From positions 868,001 to 932,000 of the forward strand of contig CP114117.1 in assembly GCA_029959195.1 (NCBI GenBank): a stretch of 64,000 nucleotides of DNA, given 5' to 3'. The position numbers were made by a program, and so were the translations under genes. Position 1 is the first letter of the stretch. Every line of letters begins with the position of its first letter. This document shows positions 20,312 to 32,891 of this stretch, one piece after another. Source of the DNA: Dictyophora rubrovolvata. Lineage: Eukaryota; Basidiomycota; Agaricomycetes; Phallales; Phallaceae. Under the pieces are notes generated by a model, which saw nothing but the letters and a program-made list of their open reading frames with translations, was not told the DNA's origin and searched no databases.

Positions 20312-20890
20312 TTACTGATCTGGTTCTTGTTGATGAGATCTTCTTCTTCGTGGCTGTGGCGCAATAATAATGGCTATGGCAATGCTTAACAATATCAGAT
20401 CTTGAACGAGATTGGATTGGAGATCGGAATAGGAAGGGAGGGTTTGATTTCTAACAGAGTAGTCGGGAGGGGATGGGATGGCAGATAGGGGTGCATCTAT
20501 GAATAAGAATTGAGTATAACTTTGAAATTGATGACGAAAGACCAGTCTCCAGATTGATTCTTCTTGACGATTTGTTGAAAGGAACTTGACAAACTCATAT
20601 GATTCGTCCATGACATTGATGTTAGTTCGTTCGTACAGGGTTAAAGCTCGTGGATATCCTATCTCCAGATCGTCGTAAGGAATAGTAATCTCCATTAGTG
20701 GCTGTGGAGTAATTGGAAGCATTGTGGAGGGATCGACATCAATTTCAGAAACAAGAGTATTGTAAACACAAAGTCATGAGAGGAAATTAGGGTTGGGTCC
20801 GAATCTGAGAGAAGAACGATATTCAAAAGGGAAGAAAGGGAGTTGAAAAAGGGGAATAGGGGAAGTAGAAGTATTGTTATTGTCCAACAT
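20312..20890 (-). pseudogene. D ORF2, nearly whole but broken copy in D4
   Basis: Second protein of the D pair. It contains PLMEITIPYDDLEIGYP, a RALTLYERTNINVMDESYEF stretch, an EESIWRLVFRHQ segment, FLFIDAPLSAIPSPP and a basic C-terminus (PRRRRSHQQE). WRL.F and LF.DAPL are kept in the diverged D2 copy. Unknown family. Looks broken once. Confidence 0.58.
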
Positions 20891-21001
20891 GATGATATGA
20901 GTTAACCAAAATTTTCAAGCACTAATGAAATGTCCAGAAAGAAAGAAGGAGATGAAATACAAATCTAATCGCTTATCCTAAACAAGCCTTTTGTCCTAAT
21001 T

Positions 21002-21628
21002 TCATCCAAGAAGGTTTGAGCAAATGCATTGGATCTTTTGGAAGGATCGTTTGGATGGAGAAGAGGGGAGAGATATTGGTTCTGGCGAATGGAGTGAAAA
21101 ATGAGACACTTGAGGTTCTACAGGAACAAGATTGGCCGGTCTATATGGGCTATGTTTTTGCGTTTTCATGTTTTTCATGACAACCCAATGACTTGGCACA
21201 TCTAGAACCAGGAATGTAAATTCAAACCCTTCTTGTGTCACTAACCAAATCCAATACGAGTCTTTAACGGCTGATTCGGATGTAGAATAAATGTTGATAA
21301 TTGTAAACCAGTCTAATTGTTCCTCGATATAAACCTTTTCTCCAAACATGAGACCGGGGTGAACCAAATCCGAACTTCTGCATTGACGAATAATAAGAGG
21401 TGGAGGGAACTTCGGGAGGTATGTTTCTTCATCGATGTCGAGACTCGCATATTGGGAACTATAGATATAAAGAGTCGTATGCAGATCCAAATTGTATGTC
21501 TTTGGACTGGAAGGTGAAAAACGAAAAGGTGATATAGATTCATTGTCGGAGGGGGGTAATGACTCGGTGGGAGATGCTGGAATGGGCAAAGAGATTGATG
21601 ATGTATAGTGAAATGAAAATGCGGCCAT
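21002..21628 (-). CDS. D ORF1, open copy in D4
   Basis: 208-codon open frame, MAAFSFHYTSSISLPI..., of unknown family. The N-terminal 45 residues are Ser/Pro-rich; the core from LDLHTTLYIYSS to VLDVPSHWV matches D2 ORF1 in pattern (SSDLVHPGLMFGEKVYIEE, DSY..WLVTQEGFEF); the tail is Ser/Pro-rich. No transmembrane segment, no catalytic signature of reverse transcriptase, integrase or protease, and no CCHC knuckle. It lies first after the element's terminal leader and is followed by ORF2, so the two may share a transcript. It could be an accessory or regulatory protein of an LTR element, or the product of a separate non-autonomous element. Confidence 0.62.
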   Translation of the reverse strand: MAAFSFHYTSSISLPIPASPTESLPPSDNESISPFRFSPSSPKTYNLDLHTTLYIYSSQYASLDIDEETYLPKFPPPLIIRQCRSSDLVHPGLMFGEKVYIEEQLDWFTIINIYSTSESAVKDSYWIWLVTQEGFEFTFLVLDVPSHWVVMKNMKTQKHSPYRPANLVPVEPQVSHFSLHSPEPISLPSSPSKRSFQKIQCICSNLLG

Positions 21629-21753
21629 TTTTTTTGTAAGGTTCTTGATTTCGAGAGGCTGTGGTGTATCGGTTAAGTTTTTGGTAGTTTGAAACTCTGC
21701 TTTGAACCAAAAATCGGAACGTTTCCTTATTAGGAAGATTTTGGTGCGCGACA

Positions 21754-22616
21754 GCGGCCTTCAGTTCGTGGACTGGGTGCGGATATGTGCCGGTCCTGGA
21801 CTTTTAGCCATGGCCTAGGCCCTGGCTCTGATGAGAACAGGCGCTCAGCACCCATTGAAGGGAGAATAGGAATATGGAAGGAGAGGGAAACGCAAGAGAT
21901 GGGATAGAATACAAGAAATATGGAAATAAATAAAATAGACCAGAACCGAAGATAAATGTAGGAAAATAAGGGGACGACGCTAGCATACCCTGACAGAGTT
22001 GTGGTAGAATGTGTTTTGGGATTGGGGATTAATGTAGGATGTACTAGGCTGGGGACTAATGTAGTCATTCTGAGGTAGGAGACCGGCGTGGTCTCCATTT
22101 CGAGGTTGAGAATTATCATAGTATCTGTGATGAGATAGAATACTGTGATATTGGAGGTTGTCGTGGCATGCGTCTATAGCATGCACATATAGATGTTCGT
22201 TATTGGTTGGTAGTGCTGGGTGTTTCGGTTCAACCATGGATGAATTAGAGACAGCTTGCGTGGCTCTGATATTTTGGTTTTGGACCTGTATTTTCATCAT
22301 CAATCCATACCAAAAGACAATTGTGGGTTTATAAATACCGGTTTCTCTTTGGGTTTAGCATCTAAAAGCCTGCGATCATATATTTCTTCAGGTTTCACCA
22401 GTTTTGTTAAGGTATATGATCCCGAGCCTTGAGGAAGAAGTGAATCCAGCTGTTGTTAGGGTGACTCAGGGCACACACCTAGAGGGAGGAAAACCTAAGA
22501 GATCTATTGAGCAGAACTACTAACTATGCACCTAGAGGGAGGAAAACCCAAGAGAACAAGCTTAGGGTCTTCCCTCTAGGGATAGAGACTATATATACTA
22601 TAGGACAAGTGCTCAT
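21754..22616 (-). mobile_element. E element fragment (right arm mirror)
   Basis: Mirror of 17188-18050. Confidence 0.55.
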
Positions 22617-24132
22617 TGTCATGATCCGAATTCATGACATCACTAGCAATACAAATTCCTTATCATATTCCCTTATTGTATCTGTTACGTACGGTAGCCC
22701 GAAGCTATTCCGGATAGTTCCAAAGAAGTCCGGACCACAGAGTCAGACGGGAAACGGAGTACTGAAGTATGGGGTGAGGGACTTGGCTTCAACTTATATG
22801 TTGCGCCCACTCGCCCAGCTTACGATATCCCTCGATTTCAGAATATGAGGAAGTACGCAAGTACATACAAGTCTGACGACGTGTGATACGATGACAGAGT
22901 ACAAGTCCACATCATCGAAGACAATGTGAATGATAAGTATGAGTTGACTCGAACGTTAAGTCTGAGCCAACTACGCAATATGGATTAAGAGTACGAGACG
23001 GACTGGAGATGAGAGAGTAACTGATTAAACTGATTATATTCAGACTAAGGATCCACAGCTGAGGGAGCTGGGGTTTAAATACAGGAGGGAGTGGAACTAC
23101 GTAAATGGGGATAATGACAAATAAGGGAAAGTGGGAATTGACTAGTGCAAGCCAAGATGACAACCAGGTACCTTATTACTAAGCGAGCGGAATACACATC
23201 CCCTTAAGGAAGATGTCTGATACGGAGTACGGATGGAGTACGGGTCTCGGAGTTAAGGGGAAATACGGGGTATGTAGTACAGGATTCGGGATAGTCCGGG
23301 TTTGGACTCTGGGGCACGCGGAGCGTGATAGTATCGTACTTAAACATTATCTTATCACGATCGCTTCGCAGATGCTATGACCAGAAGTCTTGTCAGACTT
23401 CATTGCTGTTTCACGAAGTCCTAGATGCTGTTGTCTTCCTAGGACTTACAGTAAGCCGCGGATAGACCTTTGGTCTATATTCTAGTTCCAAACAGTGCAT
23501 GAGATCATCTATGACAGTCATAGGTCCTTGTATGTGTTTTCCCTTTGTTCTTGTTGCCTCATGTTTGCCACATGGCAAACCGACCCTGCATACACTCATG
23601 ATACTCACAAAATGTTATGACATATATATGTTCTCAAGTTCATTATCTATTTTGAACTGAGATTCAAACCTCTAGCATACTTGTATATAAAGCCTTCTAT
23701 ACTTCGTAGCTAGACTTCCCTTCAGACTTAATATCAAACCTAGTTTGATATCTCAATATAGTCCTCATTTTTCAATAACACTTCTGTCATTCCCAAATGC
23801 TTTAAATCCAAACTGTTTGTAGCGACAACGCTGTTCCGGCATTGGATCTACTACTTCTTCCATCTCTTGTTCTTCTGCTTTCTAGTCGACGATCTATTCT
23901 TCCAGATCGTTTTAGACTTCTTAGAGCTTTGGCTCAACGATATTCTCCAATGACTTGAAGATCCCGAATGACGTCAAGACAAGTAGAGCTAACATCCAGA
24001 GGACTGTTGTGGTACAACCCACTCAGGTTGAGACTGCGCTCTACAACATTACGGTGATGTTTGTATTATCATTAAATACAAATATTAACGTTTATACATT
24101 CGTTGCTGATACCCGAGAATCGGTACTTAACA
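22617..24132 (+). mobile_element. LTR, family A, copy 3 (right arm mirror)
   Basis: Mirror of 15672-17187. Confidence 0.85.
22683..23330 (-). mobile_element. Solo LTR, family B, nested in LTR A (right arm mirror)
   Basis: Mirror of 16474-17121. Confidence 0.92.
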
Positions 24133-24329
24133 ATGGTTCTCGGGGAATAGGGAGAGAAGTAGGATTTTTGAGGGAAAGAGAGGATGATAGATGAAATTTG
24201 AATATTTTATTATTTCTGAATGAAGGAATTTGGGTGATTGGAAGTCGTTTATCCAGAAAGGGGAATTTGAATGTCTGCTTTAGGAAGAACAACCTAAATA
24301 TCAAATGGGGAAGATTTTGGTGCACAACA
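24133..24329 (-). mobile_element. D element copy 3 (right arm mirror)
   Basis: Mirror of 15475-15671. Confidence 0.7.
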
Positions 24330-25245
24330 GCACAAGCATGTCAGATGTTGCGACCATGTAGCTTGAAGTTAACAGATGCGCACAGTGAGGGTGCAACTCA
24401 AGAGCAAGTTGAAGCCCACTGTTTATCTCTCGCACTAACCTTGCCAGACTTCATACACGTGTTCTAGCACTGTAACAATCCAAAGATAAAAGCTAAATGT
24501 CGTAGCTATATATACAATTGGAAAAACTATGAAGATATTTTGTTTGAGGCCGTCTAGTCTCCACGGAGCGGGTCCTGGTGCTGAATTCGTGGAAAAGAGG
24601 GTGAGGGAATATATGATATAGCGAGTGTGGGTGAGTGTCAATATTAAACCAATAACAACAACAAAAAAATAACGATCCTAAGATCTTGTGTGTGTGATAG
24701 GGACGATGAATGTGGATTTGCAATAAAATGTTATGACAATACGCCATTGATAATACAGTGATAGAAAACTGTTAAAGTTAGTAAGGCTTCAATGACAATA
24801 CGAATCGTTGAGTTTATACTCCAAGGCCTCACTCAGAGTAATCCAAAGAAATAGACGTGAGCGTAGAAATAGACTAGAGATGAAACTTGACTTGAACTTG
24901 ACTTAAACTGAACTAAAACTTGAGACAACCGTTCTGGTAGATTGCCGCTATTACACGTGTTTACATGCAGTATTTATACCATTTAGAACAAAAGAAATAT
25001 TTTTGGAATTTTTAGGAGGTTTAATAATAAGCAATTGTAAACTGTTTTCATGACACAATAAAAGAAAAAGAAAGAAGAAAAGGAGAGGAAGAGTTATATT
25101 TGGGGAGAACAACAAGCAATGAGGAATTTTTCAGGGAGGAAATAGAAGTACAATAAACACAAACAGTCCCAATTTGGAAGAAAGCGATACTCTCCTTTTT
25201 ACCATTTTCGCACCATACTGCCACAGCAACAATTCCTCTATTTTC

Positions 25246-25770
25246 CTAATCTCTTATTCTTCTCCTCTTTATGAGTTGTACATACTCTTCTTCCATCGGT
25301 CGAGGTTGTCTAGTCATCGGCAAATAAAATGTTACTGGATTAGTTGCCTCGTAGCAAGGGGATGGAGTAAGGGGATTGGGAGGGTTAGAATAGAAACTGG
25401 GAGGGTATGGGAACATGTCTAAAGGGGCATCAAGGAATAGGACTTGTCTGGCTAAAAGCACAGATCATTGGAAGATGAGTCGCCATGCTAGCCGTCCATC
25501 TTGATGCATCTGTAGATATGCTGCAAGTTCATACAAATGTCCTTTTACTCTGATATAATATTGATCATATAAACGAAGTATTGGCAGTAACCTTAAATCA
25601 TCATAGTAGAGCGTATGTTGGATGTACCCATTGTGAAAGGGTAATAAGGTTTCTTCGTTAACATTGATTAGTCCTTTTTGGCGGAGGACATATTCTCGTA
25701 TGACCGTTTTGAAATCGCCATGTGGGCAATTGGATGATGACATGGTGTAAGAGGCTGTGAGGTCGATCAT
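25246..25770 (-). pseudogene. D ORF2, broken copy in D2 (right arm mirror)
   Basis: Mirror of 14034-14558. Confidence 0.55.
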
Positions 25771-25928
25771 TATGATAGCAAAGGGATAGAGTAAGGCTGG
25801 AGAAACTTGGAACTCCGAAACAAAAAGAGACAGATGATTAAAATAGATGTTTGCCCTTATACGTTATTTTTGTTCTTTATTATGTTCCAAACTGATCAAG
25901 CTCATTCTAGGAATCCAGAACAAACATG

Positions 25929-26543
25929 TCAAAGTGTGCGGATTGTTTGTTGATATTGAGGAGGGTGTATTGTTAAATCGGAAGAAGTTGGAGATAGGGG
26001 AGGTAAATTATGGTTAGACAGGGAGTTTGTTAGTTCTTTGGGAAGGGGATTGGCAGGTCGATAGAATCCTAAGACCGGTTGGTGATTGCATGATGATAGG
26101 ATCCATTGACTAGGAATGTCCAGAACCATTATCATGTATTCTAACCCAACTTGTGTCATTAACCAGACACGGTATGAATCTTGTAAGGCTGATTCTGGCA
26201 TAACATGAGTTACTGTAAACCATCTTAATTCCTTCTTGATGTAGACTTCTCTTCCGAACGCCAAGAAGGGATGTATGATATCTGAACTTTGACATTTATG
26301 GATACTTCTAGAAACCTTGTGTGAGTAGACTGGGAGAAGAGTCGTGGGGTCAATTTGGAGGATAGGCGTCAGGGAATAATAAGTGAACAAAGTAGTCTCG
26401 ATATCCAGATCATGAGTATGAGGACTATCATGAGTATAACGAAATATCAGAGGGATAACATCTTCTGGGGAAGAATCTTGGGTGTCTGGGAAAGAGGTAG
26501 GATTTCTAATCGTGAACGTGGATGAGAGACGAAGATTGAACAT
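25929..26543 (-). CDS. D ORF1, open copy in D2 (right arm mirror)
   Basis: Mirror of 13261-13875; identical protein. Confidence 0.6.
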   Translation of the reverse strand: MFNLRLSSTFTIRNPTSFPDTQDSSPEDVIPLIFRYTHDSPHTHDLDIETTLFTYYSLTPILQIDPTTLLPVYSHKVSRSIHKCQSSDIIHPFLAFGREVYIKKELRWFTVTHVMPESALQDSYRVWLMTQVGLEYMIMVLDIPSQWILSSCNHQPVLGFYRPANPLPKELTNSLSNHNLPPLSPTSSDLTIHPPQYQQTIRTL

Positions 26544-26787
26544 TTTATTGTTATTTGAATAAGGGAATTTGGGTAAGTTGATAGTCACTTTCTAGGAAGG
26601 GAGGATTTGAATGTCTGCTTTGGATAAGCAGCCTAATCACCAATTGAGGAAGGTTTTGATGCGCGACAGCGCATAACACATGTATGCTACATATATCAAC
26701 AAGAAATGTCAAAAAAAATTTAAAAATGATATCTCAAAACTTACGAGAAGCTGAAACCCTGCAGTGAGAGCATCGGTAATTGCATTC

Positions 26788-27313
26788 TGTTACGTATGGC
26801 AGTCCGGGACTATCCCAGATGTCTCCGAGAAAGTCCAGACTGCCAGGGGCAGACGGAAGACGGAGTACAGAAGTATGGGATGAGGGACTCAGCTTCAGCT
26901 TATAAGCTGCGCCCACTCACCCAGCTTTATATATCCCTCAATTTCGGAGTGGCAGGGACTTAGAGAGTACGAGATGAGACTAATAAAGCTGATATTCAGA
27001 CTAGGGATCCACAGCTGGAAACTGGGGGTTTAAATACAAGAGGGAATAGAACTACGGAAATGGGGATAAGAATAAATAAGGAAAGGTAGCATATGGTTGT
27101 ACACAGCTAGGGGTGATGATTATAAAATCTTCGTTCCTTATTACTAAGAGTCAGGAGCCAGTTTCCCCATAAGGAAGGTGACAGACTTGAAGTCCGGACA
27201 GAGTACTGACAAGTATGGGATGGGATTGCTATGGAGATGTGGGGTGAGTATGGAAATAAGCGGAATGGGATCGGACTTCCAAATAAGGAAGGTGTGGCAT
27301 GTGGAGCGTGACA
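26788..27313 (-). mobile_element. Solo LTR, subfamily B2 (right arm mirror)
   Basis: Mirror of 12491-13016. Confidence 0.9.
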
Positions 27314-27612
27314 CATTCAGGCATTGCAATTCTTCGAGATGACAGGGTTACAGGCAAGATCTCTAAAATCAGAAATACAGGTCAACCATGTCATTGAAAA
27401 ATGTCATGATCTGAATTCATGACATCACTAGCGATACGGATTCCTTATCTTATTTCCTTATCTTATCGTATTTAAGCATTATCTTATCACAATCACATCA
27501 CAGATGCTACAACTGGAAGTCTTGCCAGACTTCACCGCTGTTTCATGAAGTTCTAGATGCCGATGTCTTCCTAGGACTTACAGTAAGCCGCAGATAGACC
27601 TTCAGTCTACAT

Positions 27613-28868
27613 TGTCAAGATCCAGATCTGCCAATAAACCCGCTGACCGATATTACTCCGAATTACGACTCCGAAGATTATGAAACTTATGTCACATCCA
27701 TTATGATTATGTTTGCTCCAAAGTAATCCATTAAACCCAAATTACCCAAATTAGAATACAATAACTAATTGTATTCCATTTCTGCTCATTTCGTTTTAGT
27801 CTTATTGTTTTATTGTAATCTGAATTGTGTTTTATTATTAAACCGCTTTTATCAGTGCTGACAAACTAGTACATTCTCATAGTATAAATAACCCTGAATC
27901 ATGTATCTAGTTCCTCAGTTCTGAAATCAAACTAGTCATCTGACTCGTGGCTATTCTTGTTTGATACTTTCATCTCTAAAATCTGACTGCTAAATCCAGA
28001 CTCACTCCGAACTCTGTCCCGAACCTCTGACCGATATATCTGCTATCCGTGGAGTGTTGCTGTCATGCCCCACATGCCCTGTAGTCCAAATCCGGACATA
28101 TCCGAACTCCGTACTCTATTCCGTCCCACTCCCCTGATTCCACACTCCACGTTCTTGTCCGTACCCCGTATCACAGAATTTCCTTATGGGAAATTCTGTC
28201 CTGTGCACTTAGTAACAAGGTACCTAGATTATATTATCATCATCTTGGCTTGCACTAGTCAGTTTCCACCTTTCCTTATTTGTTGTTATCCCCATTTACA
28301 TAGTTCCGCTCCTTCCTGTATTTAAACCCCAGCTCCCCAGCTGTGGATCCTCAGTCTGAATATAATCAGTTTAATCAGTTACTCTCTCATCTCCAGTCCG
28401 TCTCGTACTCTTAATCCATATTGTGTAGTTGGCTCGGACTTAACGTTTGAGTCAACTCGTACTTATCGTTCACGTTGTCTTTGACAACGTGGACTTGTAC
28501 TCCGTCATCATATCACACGTTGTTGGACTTGTACGTACTTGCGTACTTCCTTGTATTGCGAAATTGAGGGATATTGTAAGCTGGGCGAGTGGGTGCAACA
28601 TATAAGTTGAAGCCAAGTCCCTCACCCCATACTTCAGTACTCCGTCTCCCATCTGACCCTGTGGTCCAGACTTCTTCGGAACTATCCGGAATAGCTTCGG
28701 GCCACCGTACATAACAGTTGCGAAGCAAATCGCTGAGCATGTACAAGTAAGTGGCACAACACATAAGTTGAAGCCTGCTCAGTACACTGATCATCTGTGA
28801 CATCGGTCCCGCAAGTCTGCCCGAGTTAACCGAAGTCCAGTATCTTCGGTAACTTTGGGAACTTAACA
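27613..28868 (+). mobile_element. Solo LTR, family C (right arm mirror)
   Basis: Mirror of 10936-12191 with the same nested B copy. Confidence 0.88.
28061..28716 (+). mobile_element. Solo LTR, family B, nested in LTR C (right arm mirror)
   Basis: Mirror of 11088-11743. Confidence 0.92.
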
Positions 28869-29164
28869 TACATTCTAGTTCCAAACCATGCATGAGATCA
28901 TCTATGACGGTTGTAGGTCCTTGTATGTGCTTTCCCTTTGTTCTTGTTACCTCATGTTTGCCACATGGCAAACCGACCCTGCATATACTTATAATACTCA
29001 CGAATTGCTATGACATGTATACATTCTCAAGTTTGTTATCTATTTCAAACTGAGATTCAAATGTCTAGTGTACTTGTATATAAAGCTTCCTATACATTGT
29101 AGCTAGACTTCTCTTTAGACTTAATATCGAACCTAGTTTGATATCTCAATATAGTCCTCATTTC

Positions 29165-30025
29165 TGTCATGATCTGATTCATGACATCACTAGCGATACG
29201 GATTCCTTATTATATTCCCTTGTCTTATCGTACTTAAACATTATCTTATCACAATCGCTTCATAGACGCCACAACCGGAAGTCTTATCAGACTTCATCGC
29301 TGTTTTCACGAAGTCCTAGACACCGTCGTCTTCCTAGGACTTACAGTAAGCCACGGATAGACCTTTGGTATATATTCTAGTTCCAAACCGCACATGAGAT
29401 CATCTATGACAGTCGTAGGTCCTTATGTGCTTTCCCTTTGTTCTTGTTGCCTCATGTTTGCCACATGGCAAACTGACCCTGCATATACTTATGATACTCA
29501 CGAATTGCTATGACATGTATACGTTCTCAAGTTTGTTATCTATTTCAAACTGAGATTCAAACCTCTAGCGTACTTGTATATAAAGCCTCCTATACTTCGT
29601 AGCTAGACTTCTCTTCAGACTTAATATCGAACCTAGTTCGATATCTCAATATAGTCTTCATTTCCCAATAGCGCTTCAGTCATTTCCAAATGCTTTAAAT
29701 CTAAACCATCCATAGTGATAACGCCATTCCGGTGTTGGATCCGCTACTTCTTCCATCTCTTGTTCTTCTGCTTTCTAGTCGACGATCTATTCTACCAGAT
29801 CGTTCTAGACTTCCTAGAGCTTCGACTCAACGATATTCTCCGATGACTTGAAGATCCCGAACGACGTCAAGACAAGTAGAGCCAACGTCCAGAGGACTGT
29901 CGTGGTACAACCCACTCAGGTTGAGACCGCGCTCTACGACATTACGGTGACGTTTGTATTATCATTAGATACGATTATTAACATTTATACATTCATCACC
30001 AATACCCGAGAATCGGTACTTAACA
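29165..30025 (+). mobile_element. Solo LTR, family A, copy 1 (right arm mirror)
   Basis: Mirror of 9779-10639. Confidence 0.82.
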
Positions 30026-30826
30026 GTCCTAGACTTTCTAGAGCTTCGGCTCAACGACATTTTTCAAAGACTCGAAGGACCCGATGTAAGCTTCACTATG
30101 CACAAAAGGAAAATAATACGCCTAGTGAAATACACAAGAAAAGAATGGGTGAGGTAGTCAATCTCCGCGGAGCGAGTCCAGGTACTGCTTAGTGCTAAAT
30201 AAAGGGGGGGAGGTGATAGAAACAACAACAAACAACAACAACCAAAAGACTGTTACTGTTAACAAATCAAGGGTTGCTTGTGAGGCAAAGTACAATAATT
30301 GCGATAACTCAGATGGCAAGTTTATACTCCAAAATGTATGGTCTCAGAGTTTTCCAAAGGTAAAGATGTGAGCATAGAGATAGACAAGAGGCAAAATCAA
30401 AAACACTAAACAAAAACCACAAACTTAAACTTGAGTCAAACCAATGTAGGTATTGCTGCTGTTACAATTATTTACATGCAGTATATATACCATTTGGAAA
30501 CATAGAGGAAAGCGGAATGATCACTCATCATTCACCATGATAACAAAAAGAAAACAAAAAGAGAACAAAGAAACAAAAGAAAAGGTGCATCGTGAGAGGA
30601 TGACAGGGAGTACAATTACAGAAAAGGGGAATCGCATATGTAGTTAAGGGGAATAGGAGAAATATGTTGAAAGAAAAGAGAAACAAAAGAGAACAAAAGG
30701 AAAAACAAAAAGAGATCAAAAGGAAATGATGAAACCAGATTCCCAGCATAGCTTTATCAAAATCACCATCTGGCACTTCTTGTACTGCCTCTTACTCAAA
30801 ACTATAACTTTATCATCCCAAACTTC

Positions 30827-31405
30827 TTACTGATCTGGTTCTTGTTGATGAGATCTTCTTCTTCATGACTGTGGCATAACAATAAAAGCTATGGCGACAC
30901 TTAACAATATCAGATCTTGAACGAGATTGGATTGGAGATTGGAATAGGAAGGGAGGATTTGATTTCCAACGGTGTAGTCAAGAGGGGACGGGATAGCAGA
31001 TAGAGGTGTGTCTATGAATAGGAATTGAGTATAACTTCAAAATTGGTGACAAAAAACCAGTCTCCAGATTGATTCTTCTTGATGATTCATTGAAAGGAAC
31101 TCAACAAACTTGTACGATTTGTCCATGACATTGATGTTAGTTCATTCATACAGGGTCAAAGCTCATGGATATCCTATCTCCAGATCGTCATAAGGAATAG
31201 TAATCTCCATTAGTGGCAGTGGAGTAATCAGAAGCATTGTGGAGGGATTGACATTGATTTTGGAGATGAGAGTATTGTAAACGCGAAGTCGTGAAAGGAA
31301 ATTAGGGTTGGGTCCGAATCTGAGAGAAGAACGATATTCAAAAGGGAAGAAAGGGAGTTGAAAAAGGGGAATAGGGGAAGTGGGAGTATTGCTATTGTCC
31401 GACAT
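30827..31405 (-). pseudogene. D ORF2, broken copy in D1 (right arm mirror)
   Basis: Mirror of 8399-8977. Confidence 0.6.
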
Positions 31406-31508
31406 GATGATATGAGTTAACCAAAAATTTCAAGCGCTAATGAAATGTCCAGAAAAGAAAGGAGATGAAATATAAATCTAATCACTTATCCTAAACAAGT
31501 TTATTGTC

Positions 31509-32141
31509 CTAAATTTGTCCAAGAAGATTTGAACAAATGCGATGGATCTTCTGAAAGGATTGTCTGGATGGGGAAGAGGGAAGTGAAATTAGTTCTGGCA
31601 AATGAGGTGAAAAATGGGAAACGTGTGACTCTTCAGGAATGAGATTTGCTGGTCTATAAGAGCTAAGTTTTTGTGTTCTCATGCCTTTCATGATAACCCA
31701 ACGACTTGGCACATCTAATACCATAAATGTAAACTCGAACCCATCTTGTGTCACTAATCAAATTCGATATGAGTCTTGTACGGCTGATTCAGGAGTAGAA
31801 TAAACATTGATAATCATATACCAATCTAGTCGTTCTTCGATATAGACCTTTTCTCCAAACATGAGACCGGGGTGAACCAAATCCAAACTTCTACATTGAC
31901 AAATAATATGAGGTGGAGGGAACTTCGGGAGGTACATTTCATTGTTAATGTCGAGACTTGCATACTGGGAACTATAAATATAGAGAGTTGTATGCAGATC
32001 CAAATTGTATGTCCTTGGACTGGTAGGCGAAAAATGGAAAGGTGATATAGATTCATTATTGGAGGGGGGTAATGACTCGGAGGGGGATGCTGGAACAGGC
32101 AAGAAAATTGATGATGTATAGTGAAATAAAAATGCAGCCAT
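31509..32141 (-). pseudogene. D ORF1, broken copy in D1 (right arm mirror)
   Basis: Mirror of 7663-8295, with a few residue differences from its partner. Confidence 0.65.
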
Positions 32142-32891
32142 CTTTTTTGTAAAGTTTTGTTTTCTAGAGGCTGTGGTGTATCAGTTAAGTTTTTGGTAGT
32201 TTTAAAACTCTGCTTTGAACCAAAAATCAGAATGTTTCCTTATTAGGAAGATTTTGGTGTGTGACACCGAGCGTCATCAAGACAAGTAGAGCTAATGTTC
32301 AGAGGACTGTTGTGGTACAACCCACTCAGGTTGAGACTGCGCTCTACAATAACCTGGTGACGTTTGTGTTAATATTAAATACAAACTCTAACGTATATAC
32401 ATTTGTCATCGATACCCAAGTATTGGTACTTAACAGAGATAGGGAACGCGGGTTACAACCATGTTGTACGATGGGCGCGAGAGTTCTGGTGACGTCATGC
32501 ACATGGCCCCAAACGTCAAGATAGAGATTTTAAGATTTGAGATGAAACATCAGCAGCATCGCAGATGCCACCCATGGTGAAACAAGAGATTGAGAAGAAG
32601 AGAAGGTGTTTCAAGGAAGCTCGGTGTAACAAGTAACAAGGCGAAACTTCTATTGATATCAGAACAGAAAAAGCAGATACATTTAAATTGATCCTTTTAT
32701 AGAAATGAAATGTGATGACCAATATGAAAAAAGGATGACGCAGACAAGTTTGGAAATGGCGACTTCGGGGAGTTGCCCAATAAGGAACAGGCGGGGTTTT
32801 GGGAAGTTAAGCAAGGTTACGTATGCACTAAGCGGGCATAACAACATGGGTTATTGCGGTCAACAATGTAGTACTGGCTACCAGTTCAACC

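Larger units (their letters stand above)
19433..21753 (-). mobile_element. D element copy 4, complete, youngest-looking copy
   Basis: 2321 bases reading on the minus strand from TGTCGCGCACCAAAATCTTCC to TTTGGATCGTTACA, flanked by a perfect 4-base duplication (plus strand GCGG at 19429-19432 and 21754-21757). All parts are present: leader, ORF1 (21002-21628), ORF2 (20312-20890), T-rich tract on the coding strand, TATA box (19975-19982), and a terminal region with ACCAGGACCCGCTCC near 19530. The left-arm equivalent disappears into the gap. Confidence 0.72.
24471..26668 (-). mobile_element. D element copy 2 (right arm mirror)
   Basis: Mirror of 13136-15333. Confidence 0.65.
30085..32266 (-). 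mobile_element. D element copy 1 (right arm mirror)
   Basis: Mirror of 7538-9719. This copy and its left partner hold most of the few base differences seen between the arms. Confidence 0.68.
27402..32435 (+). mobile_element. LTR, family A, oldest host copy (right arm mirror)
   Basis: Mirror of 7369-12402 with the same nested D1, A and C elements. Confidence 0.75.
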
